From: Deltaproteobacteria bacterium
Lineage (GTDB): Bacteria; Desulfobacterota; Desulfarculia; Adiutricales; Adiutricaceae
Assembly: GCA_031271165.1 (NCBI GenBank)
Contig: JAISWF010000267.1
Coordinates: 1-36,802 of the forward strand
Length of the DNA: 36,802 bases
Reading direction: 5' to 3'
Numbering within the stretch: position 1 is the first letter of the stretch; each line of letters starts with the position of its first letter. Shown in pieces: positions 8,408 through 17,008 of this stretch. Made by a program: the position numbers and the translations under genes. The notes below the pieces were generated by a model. It did no database searches. It worked only from the letters and a program-made list of their open reading frames with translations, and had not been told where the DNA came from.

Positions 8408-8474
8408 GCGACATCCGGACCCGTGCACCCGGCGCGGCCTGATCAATCATCCGCCTGGCCAGATGCGAGAAACT

Positions 8475-9968
8475 ATGGAAATTTTTTTTGTCACCCCTGA
8501 AGCCGTTCCCTGCTCTCGAGCAGGTGGTCTCGGGGATGTCCTGTATCACTTACCCAGAGCTTTATTTAAAATGGGACATCAGGTGACGGTTCTTGTCCCC
8601 AGGCACCGGATGACCGAAGAATTTTCCCTCACTGAACTGCCCAATCTCAGACGAGAAATCGACCTCTCCATCAACCGCCGTACTGCCGAATACTACAGTC
8701 TGAACTTGCCGGAAGCCCATAAAATTATTTTGGTCGGCTGCGACGAATATTTCGATCGACCCGGCATCTACGGCAACGAGTTCGGCGATTATGATGACAA
8801 TTCCGAACGGTTCATCTTCTTTTCTAAAGCCGCCTATTCGGTTATTGGCGACCTGATTGAAGCCTCGCCCCCGGAACAGGTGGTCATCCACTGTCACGAC
8901 TGGCCCACTGGCCTGGTGCCGATGTATTTTAAAGTGCTTAAGAGCCAGCAAACCGTCGGTACAATATTTACTTACCACAATCTCTCCAACCAAGGCACCT
9001 TCCCCTATTTCGATTTCCCCATGACTGGCCTGGACTGGAGCCATTTCACCATCCAAGGCCTGGAATTCCACGGCCAGCTCAACCTCACCAAGGCCGGCCT
9101 TTTGGGTGCTGACATCATCAGCACCGTCAGCCACCGTTTTGCCCGTGAAACCCTGGGACCAGAACTGGGCCGTGGCTTAGAGGGGGTTATCCGAGAGCGG
9201 CGCCGAAATCTCCGAAGCGTCATCCACGGGGTCGATTACGACCTCTGGGATCCTTGCTGCGACCACTACCTGAAGGCCAACTTTGCGCCTGATAATCTGG
9301 CCGGCAAAAGTATCTGCCGCGACGTACTGACCTCCTTATTCGGCCTGACCGCTGACGATCGTCCCATCGTGGCCATGCTCAGCCGGTTTTTAGCCCGCAA
9401 AGGCATGGATCTCATCACTTTGGCCATGCCCGACCTTTTGAAGTTACCGATGAAGCTGGTCTTCATGGGGACTGGAGATGACCATTACCGTTCGGTACTG
9501 ACTGAAACAGCCCAGGCTAACCCCGGCCAAGTCGGACTCAAGCTCAGTTACGACCCGGCCCTGACTCACCTGATCATGGGCGGAGCTGACATCCTGCTGG
9601 TTCCTTCCCAGTATGAACCATGTGGCTTAGAGCAGCTCTACGCCCTCAAATATGGAACCGTCCCGGTGGTCAGAGCCACTGGCGGCTTAGACGACACGGT
9701 CAACGACGAACTGGCCATGAACGGACGAGGTACGGGCTTTAAATTTACTGATTTTACCCCTGAAGCCTTAATTGATGCCCTGGAGACGGCCATAACCCAT
9801 TACCGCAACCCCGAAAAGTGGCGAGCCCTTATGCTCCGTTGTATGGCCGAAGACTATTCCTGGGAACGAGCGGCTTTGGCCTATGTGGAGATTTATCAGC
9901 AGGCCCTAAAGTTGGCCACTCAGCCCGAGAAACCGCCTGTTCCCATATCCGGTCGGCAGGGCCTCTAA
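8475..9968 (+). CDS. glgA: Glycogen synthase, ADP-glucose type (GT5)
   Basis: GlgA elongates alpha-1,4-glucan from a nucleotide-activated glucose. The 497-residue product has the GT-B layout: an N-terminal half with the GGLGDV loop and HCHDW segment, and a C-terminal half with the QYEPCGLEQL motif, where E381 is the family's conserved nucleotide-sugar-binding Glu, followed by GTVPVVRATGGLDDTV. The start at 8475 gives MEIFFVTPEAVP, matching the family's N-terminus; in-frame ATGs at 8463 and 8406 would add non-homologous residues. At this start the usual Lys15 of the KTGGL motif is Arg (S14-R15-A16-G17-G18-L19), so donor affinity or preference could differ. A histidine kinase gene follows 1 nt after the stop. 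Confidence 0.93.
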   Translation: MEIFFVTPEAVPCSRAGGLGDVLYHLPRALFKMGHQVTVLVPRHRMTEEFSLTELPNLRREIDLSINRRTAEYYSLNLPEAHKIILVGCDEYFDRPGIYGNEFGDYDDNSERFIFFSKAAYSVIGDLIEASPPEQVVIHCHDWPTGLVPMYFKVLKSQQTVGTIFTYHNLSNQGTFPYFDFPMTGLDWSHFTIQGLEFHGQLNLTKAGLLGADIISTVSHRFARETLGPELGRGLEGVIRERRRNLRSVIHGVDYDLWDPCCDHYLKANFAPDNLAGKSICRDVLTSLFGLTADDRPIVAMLSRFLARKGMDLITLAMPDLLKLPMKLVFMGTGDDHYRSVLTETAQANPGQVGLKLSYDPALTHLIMGGADILLVPSQYEPCGLEQLYALKYGTVPVVRATGGLDDTVNDELAMNGRGTGFKFTDFTPEALIDALETAITHYRNPEKWRALMLRCMAEDYSWERAALAYVEIYQQALKLATQPEKPPVPISGRQGL

Positions 9969-9969
9969 A

Positions 9970-12387
9970 ATGCAGTCTTCCGCCTCTACCGGGGACGTCT
10001 CTGCCTTTTTGGCAAAATTAATCCGGTTAGCCAATTCTAACATTCAATTCGAAGCCAAAGTCGCCAACTTTTTGAGCCTTTTAGCTTGGCAGCTGGGTTT
10101 GGACAAAACTCTGCTGCTACTTTTAAACCGCAAGAAAAGAGAGCTGACAGCTCATCGCCAGGCCGACGACTATGGCGCTTCCTCCGAACCATTCGATCTG
10201 ACCGACACCCTTTTTGAGCGGGCCATCAATAACCGCCAATCCCTCTTGGCCGACGCCCAAGATCTGCCCAAACTGCCCAAAACCTGGCAAAATTTTTTTG
10301 AACCTTACATTTCCTGCTTGGCCGTGGTCCCGCTTTTAGACGACAAAACCTGCTACGGCCTCTTAATTTTGTTAAACAAGCGGACCATCGATCTAAGCTC
10401 GGGCAGTTCTGGACAGGCGGTCGAGGCGGTCGCCAACCAGCTGGCCATCGCCATCAAAACCAATCAGCTGGCTACCGACACCCGCAAGCGCATCAGCGTC
10501 TTAAACGTTTTAAGTGACCTAGGCCGGACCTTGGCTTCGACCATTGAGGTCGAAAAGGTCATGGGCATCGTTCCCAGGATCGCCGCCGGCGTCTTTATTG
10601 CCGACGGCTGTTCGCTCAACGTTCTCGATCAAACCGGCGAAACCTTGCTTTACTCCTCTCAGTACGGCGTGGTTCCGCCGGCCTACAATTTTGTGCGCTA
10701 CCAGGGGCAGCAGCTGCCAGTCTCCATCGCTGAGGACATTTGCCGCAACGGCTCTTATATGGGCTATCTCAAAGACGATCCGAAAAATTTCGAACTAACC
10801 CCCAAAGAGCGGGACAATACCGTCATTAGCATGCCTCTGATGTTCCAGGGAACGCACCGAGGAAGCATCTCTCTATTTAACAAACTCGGCGGGCACCGCG
10901 GCGGAGGGGGCTTAACCGTCACCCCCCATCTTTTTGACCGTGAAGATCAAGAACTGCTTCAGGCCATGAACAGCATTATCTCCGGGGTGGTCGAAAATGC
11001 CCTGACCTTCAAAAAGGTCGAAAGCTTGGCTACCACTAACGAAGCCATGGTCAGGTATCTATCCAACCTTTACGACATATCCAGCGCCATGATGACCACG
11101 GTCCGCTATGACGAACTGGTCTGGATTATCATTCAGGCTCTGACCTTGCGTCAGGGTCTGGGCTTTGACAAGGTTTTGATCCTCTTAATTGACGATACCA
11201 ACCCGGAACGGGTCCTGACCTCCTCGGCCTACTGGACGGCCCAAAACTCCCCTGAAATTGAGTCCATGCCTTTGGTGGAGGTTTTGCGCAAACCCTCCCG
11301 TGAGGAAGCCCAGGCCATGATGGAGGCCGGCGCGGCCATGAACATTTCTCTTCCAGTAACCCCCCAGTCCACCCGCATCATGGCCAGATGTACCATTGAA
11401 AAAAAGCCCTTGCTGGCTTTCCGTGGTCTTGACGCCCAGGACGAAGAGGATCTAGGTGATTTCGGGGTCCGGGCTTACGCAGTGGTCCCGATGCTGGCCA
11501 AAGGCCGGGAAGTCGGGGTGATCGCGGTCGATCGATCTCTTTCGGGTCAGCCTCTAACCGTTGAAAGCCTCCGCGACTTGACCATGCTGGCCAACCAAGC
11601 CAGTCTGGCCATTGAAAACACCCTTTTATACGATGAATTGCGCCAAGCCAACATTAACCTCAGCCAGGTCAGAACTCGGCTCATCCAGGCCGAAAAAATG
11701 GCCGCCCAAGGGGAGATGGGAACCCAGCTGGCTCACGAGATTAGAAATCCGCTGGTCTCCATTGGCGGGTTTACTAAAAGACTTATCAAAAAAATGTCTC
11801 CCGATGACCCTCTCAGCAAGTATCCCCAGGTTATCCTCGAGGAAGTCCAAAGGCTCAATGGGGTTTTAAACAATGTTTTGGATTTTTCCAGAGACGAGGC
11901 CGGCTTGGTCAAGTCTTTCGATCTCAAGGACGTGGCGGCAGAAGTGCTCGCCTCGCTCAAGCATGAGAATTCTCGGGCCAAGGTGACGATTATTACCGAC
12001 TTTGCCGACAACCTCCCCAGAGTTTCGGCCGACGACCGCCAGGTGATGCACGTTTTCCTCAATCTCATTTATAATGCCACCCAGGCCATGGCTCCCCAAG
12101 GCGGTGGCAAAATTTACATCAAGATCTTCGAGTACAAAGAAGGGGAAAATCATTATGTCGCCTGCCAGGTGACCGACTCAGGGCCCGGCATTCCCGATGA
12201 CCTTTTATCCAACGTTTTTAATCCGTTCTTTACCACCAAAACCCAGGGCACTGGACTTGGCCTGTCCATTGTTCGAAAGATTGTCGAGCGTTATCACGGT
12301 CACCTAACAGTTACCAACCATCCGGAGGATTACCCCGACAGTGGCGCTTCATTTACCTTTATGTTTCCCGCCGCTTCCGGCAATTAA
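9970..12387 (+). CDS. Soluble multi-GAF sensor histidine kinase
   Basis: This is an 805-residue cytosolic sensor kinase with no membrane segment. The N-terminal 550 residues look like three consecutive GAF-type domains (about 10-165, 175-360 and 370-555), followed by a short coiled linker. The HisKA H-box reads HEIRNPL with the phospho-acceptor at about H589. The HATPase domain shows the N-box NLIYNATQAM, the G1 box DSGPGIPDD, the F-box FNPFFTTK and the G2 box GTGLGLSIV. No receiver domain is attached and no regulator is adjacent; the nearest is the OmpR-type gene at 14809. The start lies 1 nt after the glgA stop, so translation is probably coupled and the kinase may respond to carbon or energy state. 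Ligand and partner are unknown. Confidence 0.92.
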   Translation: MQSSASTGDVSAFLAKLIRLANSNIQFEAKVANFLSLLAWQLGLDKTLLLLLNRKKRELTAHRQADDYGASSEPFDLTDTLFERAINNRQSLLADAQDLPKLPKTWQNFFEPYISCLAVVPLLDDKTCYGLLILLNKRTIDLSSGSSGQAVEAVANQLAIAIKTNQLATDTRKRISVLNVLSDLGRTLASTIEVEKVMGIVPRIAAGVFIADGCSLNVLDQTGETLLYSSQYGVVPPAYNFVRYQGQQLPVSIAEDICRNGSYMGYLKDDPKNFELTPKERDNTVISMPLMFQGTHRGSISLFNKLGGHRGGGGLTVTPHLFDREDQELLQAMNSIISGVVENALTFKKVESLATTNEAMVRYLSNLYDISSAMMTTVRYDELVWIIIQALTLRQGLGFDKVLILLIDDTNPERVLTSSAYWTAQNSPEIESMPLVEVLRKPSREEAQAMMEAGAAMNISLPVTPQSTRIMARCTIEKKPLLAFRGLDAQDEEDLGDFGVRAYAVVPMLAKGREVGVIAVDRSLSGQPLTVESLRDLTMLANQASLAIENTLLYDELRQANINLSQVRTRLIQAEKMAAQGEMGTQLAHEIRNPLVSIGGFTKRLIKKMSPDDPLSKYPQVILEEVQRLNGVLNNVLDFSRDEAGLVKSFDLKDVAAEVLASLKHENSRAKVTIITDFADNLPRVSADDRQVMHVFLNLIYNATQAMAPQGGGKIYIKIFEYKEGENHYVACQVTDSGPGIPDDLLSNVFNPFFTTKTQGTGLGLSIVRKIVERYHGHLTVTNHPEDYPDSGASFTFMFPAASGN

Positions 12388-12445
12388 TTCCCCCTGAATT
12401 CCCACCGACCCCTGGGATCCGCCTGTCAGACTTTTGGAGCTCTTG

Positions 12446-13645
12446 ATGCTTTTCCACCCGGCTATCAGCATTGCCTTTCTGATAGCTCAGATCATCAGCT
12501 GGCGCTTATTGACCGGTCGGTTGGCCAAAGGCTGGCCCCGGAAATTATTAGGCTTCTTCTATCTGATCGTCAACGTCACAGCGATCTCTGTTTTATATAA
12601 TTTCTATTGGACCCAGGAACCGCCGCCCGCCAATCCCGTGGCCTGGAACTACTTTTATCGGCCGATTCTTCTGTGGGAAATGGTCATTTTTGCCTGGATT
12701 CTTTCTCTGGCTGTTTTGGGCATAGTGTCCTGGCCATTTAAACTGATCGCCAAAAAAAAAGCCCGTGGTTTTCCCAGCCTGTTTAAGTCTAAGCCCAGGA
12801 CTCCCAAATTTTTAAATTTTAATATTTTCCTCCTGACTCTGATGCTAGCCCTCACCGTTTACGGCTACACCGAACAGCTGTCGGCGCCCCAAATATCACG
12901 CCTGGAACTACAGTTCCCCCGCCTGCCGAGCGAACTACTAGGTTTCAAGATCGTTGTTTTGTCCGACATCCACTACGGGCGAGGCACCAATCAATCGGAG
13001 CTTATCTCTATTTTCGAAACCGTTAAAAGCTTAAAGCCCGATCTGGTGCTTTTAGCCGGCGATCTGGTCGATAATAACCCTGATTTTGCCAAGGACTTCC
13101 GACTCCCCGTCGCCAGGCTGGAGGCCCCCTACGGTGTCTATGGGGTCTTGGGCAATCATGATCTCCGGGTCTCATCAATTGATGCTCTAATCACCAACCT
13201 TCGTCTGGCCGGTATCCACATCCTGCTCGACAGCCATCAAACCATCTCCGAACTCCCACTGGATCTAATCGGGTTTGTCGACTCCGGCCAAAAAGGGTTC
13301 CGGGCGACCCAAACTGAGCGGCGTTTTAATTTTACTTCCCTGGCCGGTTCCCTGGCAAATCCCCAAAACTTGACCATCATGCTCAACCACCGGCCGGAAG
13401 CGGTCCAGGAAGTCCAGGATTACCAGGTCGACCTTTACCTGGCTGGACACACCCATGGTGGACATTTAGCCGCCCCTTGGGATCCTCAGCTCAATCTGGC
13501 CTCTTTGGTTTTCGGCTACCGTTATACCTCCGGTCTATACAACATCGGCGGTCTTAAGATGTATGTGTCACGGGGTGTATCAAGCTTCTTTCCGGTCAGA
13601 TTGTGGACCCCTAAGGAAATCACTCTCTTGACCCTGATCAGGTAA
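12446..13645 (+). CDS. Membrane-anchored calcineurin-like metallophosphoesterase (YkuE/YaeI type)
   Basis: The N-terminus holds three to four hydrophobic segments (about 1-20, 35-55, 75-100 and 120-140), followed by a calcineurin-like phosphoesterase domain from about residue 160. All metal motifs are present: SDIHYG, AGDLVDNN, LGNHDL, LNHRPE and GHTHGG. Related membrane-attached enzymes act on phospholipids, undecaprenyl-type carriers or UDP-2,3-diacylglucosamine (LpxG), but I cannot choose between these. A TTG at 12434 is also in frame, but GGAG at 12436-12439 sits at ideal distance from the ATG at 12446, so I use the latter, giving 399 residues. Confidence 0.87.
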   Translation: MLFHPAISIAFLIAQIISWRLLTGRLAKGWPRKLLGFFYLIVNVTAISVLYNFYWTQEPPPANPVAWNYFYRPILLWEMVIFAWILSLAVLGIVSWPFKLIAKKKARGFPSLFKSKPRTPKFLNFNIFLLTLMLALTVYGYTEQLSAPQISRLELQFPRLPSELLGFKIVVLSDIHYGRGTNQSELISIFETVKSLKPDLVLLAGDLVDNNPDFAKDFRLPVARLEAPYGVYGVLGNHDLRVSSIDALITNLRLAGIHILLDSHQTISELPLDLIGFVDSGQKGFRATQTERRFNFTSLAGSLANPQNLTIMLNHRPEAVQEVQDYQVDLYLAGHTHGGHLAAPWDPQLNLASLVFGYRYTSGLYNIGGLKMYVSRGVSSFFPVRLWTPKEITLLTLIR

Positions 13646-13712
13646 AAAAACAGCCGCTTAAGAGGCCCTGGCTGAGCCGGGGCCTGGGTCAGGAGCCAAA
13701 ATATGAGACCAA

Positions 13713-13744
13713 ATATGGGGTGGCCGGGGACGGCGGCCCCATAT
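13713..13744. other. Perfect-arm hairpin downstream of the phosphoesterase gene
   Basis: ATATGGGG (13713-13720) and CCCCATAT (13737-13744) are a perfect inverted repeat, with an inner GCCG/CGGC pairing. No T-run follows, so it is not a standard intrinsic terminator; it could block exonucleases at a 3' end or be an operator. The remainder of 13646-13981 holds T/G-rich DNA and the promoter candidate below, with no gene. Confidence 0.4.
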
Positions 13745-13762
13745 CTGACTTGATCTCAACAC

Positions 13763-13791
13763 TTGTTTAACTTGGCTAGATGAGATACAAT
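13763..13791 (+). promoter_or_regulatory. Candidate promoter for the Sel1/response-regulator pair
   Basis: TTGTTT at 13763-13768 and TACAAT at 13786-13791 are spaced by 17 bp. Transcription would start near 13798, leaving a leader of about 185 nt rich in T and G before the Sel1 gene at 13982. Confidence 0.4.
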
Positions 13792-13981
13792 TAGTCACTT
13801 GTATATTTTAAGCGTCTTGTCTTTGTTTGATTCTTGTGTGATTATTGTGTGTTTCTTGTTATTCTAGTGCTACTAGGCCACCGCTATTTATTAGACCCAG
13901 CTGACACTTTGGCCCTAATTGCGGGCGGTGGTATGACCATTTGAGCGCACCAATAATCTTTTCGGCGGCTGATGATTAAAT

Positions 13982-14812
13982 ATGGATTTACAAACCCGCA
14001 TCCGAGAAATAAAAAAACTAAAAGCCGACCCCGATCAAATCTGGGACCTTGAGGGCTTTGACGGGCCACTGGCGGCGGTCAAGCAGCTGGCCTCTGGCTA
14101 CCTATGTCTGTCCCCGCTTGCCGGAGAACCAGACTATTCCAAGGCGGCCCGGCATTTCAAAAAAGCCTCGGCCATGGGCTCAGCAGCCGGTTTCTACAAC
14201 CTGGCCGTTCTCAGCGCCCAAGGCCTGGGCCAACCGGCCGATGAGGCCAAAGCGGCCAAGCTCTTTACCAGCGCTGCCAAACTTGGCTCGGCCGAAGCCG
14301 CCTTTGTGCTGGGTTTGCTTTTGGCCTTGGGCCGAGGAGTTCCTCAAAGCAAGGCCAAAGCCGCCATCTGGTTTGAACGGGCTGCTAGCCAAGGACACCG
14401 GGCCGCCGCCATCATGACCGCCTTGGCCTATCGGCTTGGGGAAGGGGTTAAGCCGGATTCAAAACTGGCCGCCAATTGGTTTGAAAAAGCGGCCGTCTCC
14501 GGCGATGCCTACGGCCAATACGGGCTGGGGACCGCTTATGTGACCGGCGAAGGAGTGCCTGCCGACGACGCCCGTGGAGCTAGGCTGCTCCTGGAATCGG
14601 CCCAAAAAGGCACCCTGCCAGCCAAGTCTGACGTTGCCCTTTTGTTTGCCTGCGGCCGGGGGCTTCCCAAAGATCTCGATCTGGCTCTTTATTGGTTTAA
14701 GCAGGCTGCCGCCAGCGACAGCTCGGCGGCCAACACCTTGAGCGTTTTAAAAGCTTTAACTGCCCCTGAGGCTACACCTGACGAAAGCCAAGCCGAGCGA
14801 TACGAGCATTGA
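13982..14812 (+). CDS. Sel1-like repeat protein
   Basis: The 276-residue product consists mostly of Sel1-like (TPR-related) alpha-helical repeats, about 36 residues each, recognisable by recurring A-x-x-x-[FY]-x-x-A and G-x-G-[VL]-P/K-x-D segments (for example LGLLLALGRGVPQSKAKAA and YRLGEGVKPDSKLAANWF). Such proteins are adaptors. No signal peptide or membrane segment is seen, so it is probably cytosolic. Its stop codon overlaps the TTG start of the response regulator (TTGA), so the two are translationally coupled and probably act together. The ribosome site before the ATG is weak. Confidence 0.85.
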   Translation: MDLQTRIREIKKLKADPDQIWDLEGFDGPLAAVKQLASGYLCLSPLAGEPDYSKAARHFKKASAMGSAAGFYNLAVLSAQGLGQPADEAKAAKLFTSAAKLGSAEAAFVLGLLLALGRGVPQSKAKAAIWFERAASQGHRAAAIMTALAYRLGEGVKPDSKLAANWFEKAAVSGDAYGQYGLGTAYVTGEGVPADDARGARLLLESAQKGTLPAKSDVALLFACGRGLPKDLDLALYWFKQAAASDSSAANTLSVLKALTAPEATPDESQAERYEH

Positions 14813-15531
14813 CTACTACCATCTTGGTCGTCGACGACGACCCCCATATCTCCGAAGTGGTCGAATTTGCCCTCAAAGCGGCTGGATATCAGGTGCTGAC
14901 GGCCCCCGACGCCGAAAGCGCTTTAGAGCTTTTTAAAACCAAAGGACCAGCTCTGGCGGTGGTTGATATAAATCTGCCCGGCAAAGACGGGCTTTGGCTC
15001 TGCCGAGCAGCTAGAGATTTTTCCCAGGCCCCCATCATATTCCTTTCGGCCCGCGATGATGAAGTCGACCGGGTCATGGGGCTGACCATCGGCGGGGACG
15101 ATTACGTCACCAAGCCCTTCAGTCCCCGGGAATTGACGGCCAGAGTCGGGGCGGTGTTAAGGCGCTTAAAAAGCGCCCCTCCCGAACCTGGACCGGACAC
15201 GGCCCAGGCTAAACCGGCCGTTCTTTGCTCAGGAGATCTGCGTCTGGATTTAGAGAGCCTGGAAGCTTTCTGGCAAGACCGCAAGGTTGAACTAACAGCT
15301 ACGGAGTTTCGGCTCCTTAAAACGCTGCTGCACCGTCCGCGCAAGGTCTTCACCCGCGATGAGCTTTTGGAACTCGTTTTTCCGGGAGTAGCCGTCGGCG
15401 ACCGAACAGTCGACAGCCACATCCTCCACATCCGAAAAAAATTTCTGCAAGCCGGGGCCAAGGAAATTGTCCAGACCCAGCATGGTTCGGGTTACAATCT
15501 AGCCCCTCTAGCCAATATTGGGATCGATTAA
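14809..15531 (+). CDS. OmpR/PhoB-family response regulator
   Basis: A two-domain DNA-binding response regulator of 240 residues. The receiver domain has the acidic pair D9-D10-D11, the phospho-acceptor D53 in VVDINLPGKDG, and the conserved Lys in VTKPFSPREL near residue 102. The C-terminal winged-helix domain (about 140-235) has the OmpR-type signatures LTATEFRLLKTLL and RTVDSHILHIRKKF. Translation starts at TTG (14809), overlapping the Sel1 stop by two bases. There is no histidine kinase beside it, so it is an orphan by position; the GAF kinase at 9970-12387 is the nearest candidate partner. Target genes are unknown. Confidence 0.92.
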   Translation: MTTTILVVDDDPHISEVVEFALKAAGYQVLTAPDAESALELFKTKGPALAVVDINLPGKDGLWLCRAARDFSQAPIIFLSARDDEVDRVMGLTIGGDDYVTKPFSPRELTARVGAVLRRLKSAPPEPGPDTAQAKPAVLCSGDLRLDLESLEAFWQDRKVELTATEFRLLKTLLHRPRKVFTRDELLELVFPGVAVGDRTVDSHILHIRKKFLQAGAKEIVQTQHGSGYNLAPLANIGID

Positions 15532-15579
15532 ACAAAAACCGGCAATTAATCATTTAAACCAGAAAAAATAGGTTTTTAC

Positions 15580-16197
15580 ATGAAAACAATGGCGTTATGG
15601 TTTCTTATCGTTGCTTTGGCGATAACCGGACAGTTGTTTTGGACAGGCTCAGCCCAGGCTCAAGCGGAAGTCATACCCCTTCCTCCGCCCAGCCAATCCG
15701 GTGGTATGCCTTTAATGGAAGCACTCTCCAAGCGCCAAAGCTACAGGGCTTTCCGGGCCGACAATCTTTCGCTGGAGCACCTTTCCAATATCCTTTGGGC
15801 GGCTTTCGGAGTCTCCCGCCCGGACGGCAAACGGACTATCCCCACCTCCCACGGCCGCAATGAAATGGCTGTTTACGCTGTTGTTTCCTCAGGGGTCTAC
15901 CTCTATGACGCCGACACTCACCAGTTAACCAGGGTGCTCCAGGGTGATGAGACCGCAGCTTACGGTGGCGCTCCACTAACCTTGCTCTTCGCCGCTTCGG
16001 TTATGGACGGTCCCATTGGCGGCTCCCACGTTGGTTCCTCCTACCAGAACGTCGGCCTCTACTGCTCATCAGAGGGTCTGGCTAACGTAGTTAAGACATC
16101 CGGCGTCGGCCACCTCAAAGACAAACTTATCCCGCCTAACGACTGGCAAGTTTTGATCGTTCAGTTGATCGGTTATCCCATCGGGATGGATTTCTGA
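15580..16197 (+). CDS. Exported nitroreductase-family (SagB-like) protein
   Basis: The 205-residue product belongs to the FMN-dependent nitroreductase fold in the SagB-like branch, judging from the opening SKRQSYRAFRADNLSLEHLSN, then ILWAAFGVSRPDGKRTIPTS and the late ICSSEGLAN-like region. An N-terminal signal peptide with a clear hydrophobic core (about 5-22) ends at an AQA site near residues 26-28, so the protein is predicted to be periplasmic, which is less common for this family. AGGT lies 7 nt before the ATG. A strong terminator follows at once, so the gene ends its transcript. The substrate is unknown; it could reduce quinones or nitro compounds, or act in peptide oxidation. Confidence 0.85.
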   Translation: MKTMALWFLIVALAITGQLFWTGSAQAQAEVIPLPPPSQSGGMPLMEALSKRQSYRAFRADNLSLEHLSNILWAAFGVSRPDGKRTIPTSHGRNEMAVYAVVSSGVYLYDADTHQLTRVLQGDETAAYGGAPLTLLFAASVMDGPIGGSHVGSSYQNVGLYCSSEGLANVVKTSGVGHLKDKLIPPNDWQVLIVQLIGYPIGMDF

Positions 16198-16218
16198 TAG
16201 AGTTATTTATAACAATGC

Positions 16219-16263
16219 AAAAAGTCGAACAATAGCTCCAGTTAGCCATTGTTCGACTTTTTT
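16219..16263. terminator. Bidirectional intrinsic terminator
   Basis: AAAAAGTCGAACAAT (16219-16233) pairs perfectly with ATTGTTCGACTTTTT (16248-16262), and GCT/AGC extends the stem inward to a six-base loop. The flanks read as a T-run on both strands, so it can terminate both the nitroreductase gene and the convergent minus-strand gene that ends at 16295. Confidence 0.9.
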
Positions 16264-16294
16264 ATTTGACCAGTTATTTTAGGCTTAATTTAAC

Positions 16295-16801
16295 TCAATA
16301 ATCGTCACTGTCATCATCGTCATCAAAATCGTCATCTTCTTCTTCCTCGTCTTCATCTTCGTCGTAATCATCGTCATCGTCATCATCGTCTTCGTCTTCG
16401 TCGTCATCCTCTTGGAAGTCTTCCAGGATGAAGTCGTCGTACTCTTCACGGGTCATGAGGTTATCATACTCGGCCATGGAATGGATGGACATGCGAATAA
16501 GCCAGCCAGCTTCGTAGGGATCCTCCATAATTTCCTCAGGGGAATCCAAGACGTCCTCGTTGACCATTAAAATCTCCCCACTAAAAGGGGCGAATAATTT
16601 TAAGCCCGGTCCGTGACCGACTGAGAGCCGGCCGAACGGATCATCTTTGGAAAAATCTTCGCCCTCGGCCGGCAGACGAATTTTACTGATTTCATCGTAG
16701 TCTTTAAAGGCTTCCTCAGTCAAACCGATGGTGGTGTGGTTGTCATCGTCCAACCGCACCCAAAGATTATCAGGGGAATATTTCAGGGCATGCAGATCCA
16801 C
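16295..16801 (-). CDS. GcvH-like protein without a lipoyl lysine, with an acidic tail
   Basis: Residues 1-105 resemble the glycine cleavage H protein: the segment from 70 (FAPFSGEILMVNED) to 103 (DSPEEIMEDPYEAGWLIRM) matches the family's second half closely. In GcvH the lipoylated Lys sits in an ES-V-K-A turn just before this; here the turn reads LSVGHGPGLKLF, and the aligned position is Gly or His, so lipoylation at the normal site seems impossible. Residues 131-168 are 34 Asp/Glu out of 38, an extreme acidic tail at the C-terminus. The start is GTG at 16801, preceded by a perfect AAGGAGG. No other gcv gene is nearby. It may be a scaffold or a metal or protein-binding factor; the role is unknown. 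Confidence 0.8.
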   Translation of the reverse strand: MDLHALKYSPDNLWVRLDDDNHTTIGLTEEAFKDYDEISKIRLPAEGEDFSKDDPFGRLSVGHGPGLKLFAPFSGEILMVNEDVLDSPEEIMEDPYEAGWLIRMSIHSMAEYDNLMTREEYDDFILEDFQEDDDEDEDDDDDDDDYDEDEDEEEEDDDFDDDDDSDDY

Positions 16802-17008
16802 GTCAGCCTCCTTGGAAAGCGGGCTCAGGTCGAGACGGTCCGAATGTAAATCCGGCCAAAAAGGCCCGAGCGGGTCTGAATAATTATTTTTAATGTCGCC
16901 AAAATCGCAACCGTTTAAGTCACCATTGGTCTCCGAAGATTACTTACATTAAGCCAGTAAATTATTCAAGCTTTTTTTTAGACCTTCACAAACCCTTCTA
17001 ACCACCCT

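Noticed and set aside
8406-8474. Upstream ATG for glgA
   Set aside because: It adds 23 residues before the conserved MEIFFVTPE start, and the extra segment overlaps a terminator-like hairpin.
16310-16420. Trinucleotide microsatellite as a separate repeat element
   Set aside because: The GTC/ATC-rich stretch is explained by the Asp/Glu-rich tail of the minus-strand GcvH-like gene.
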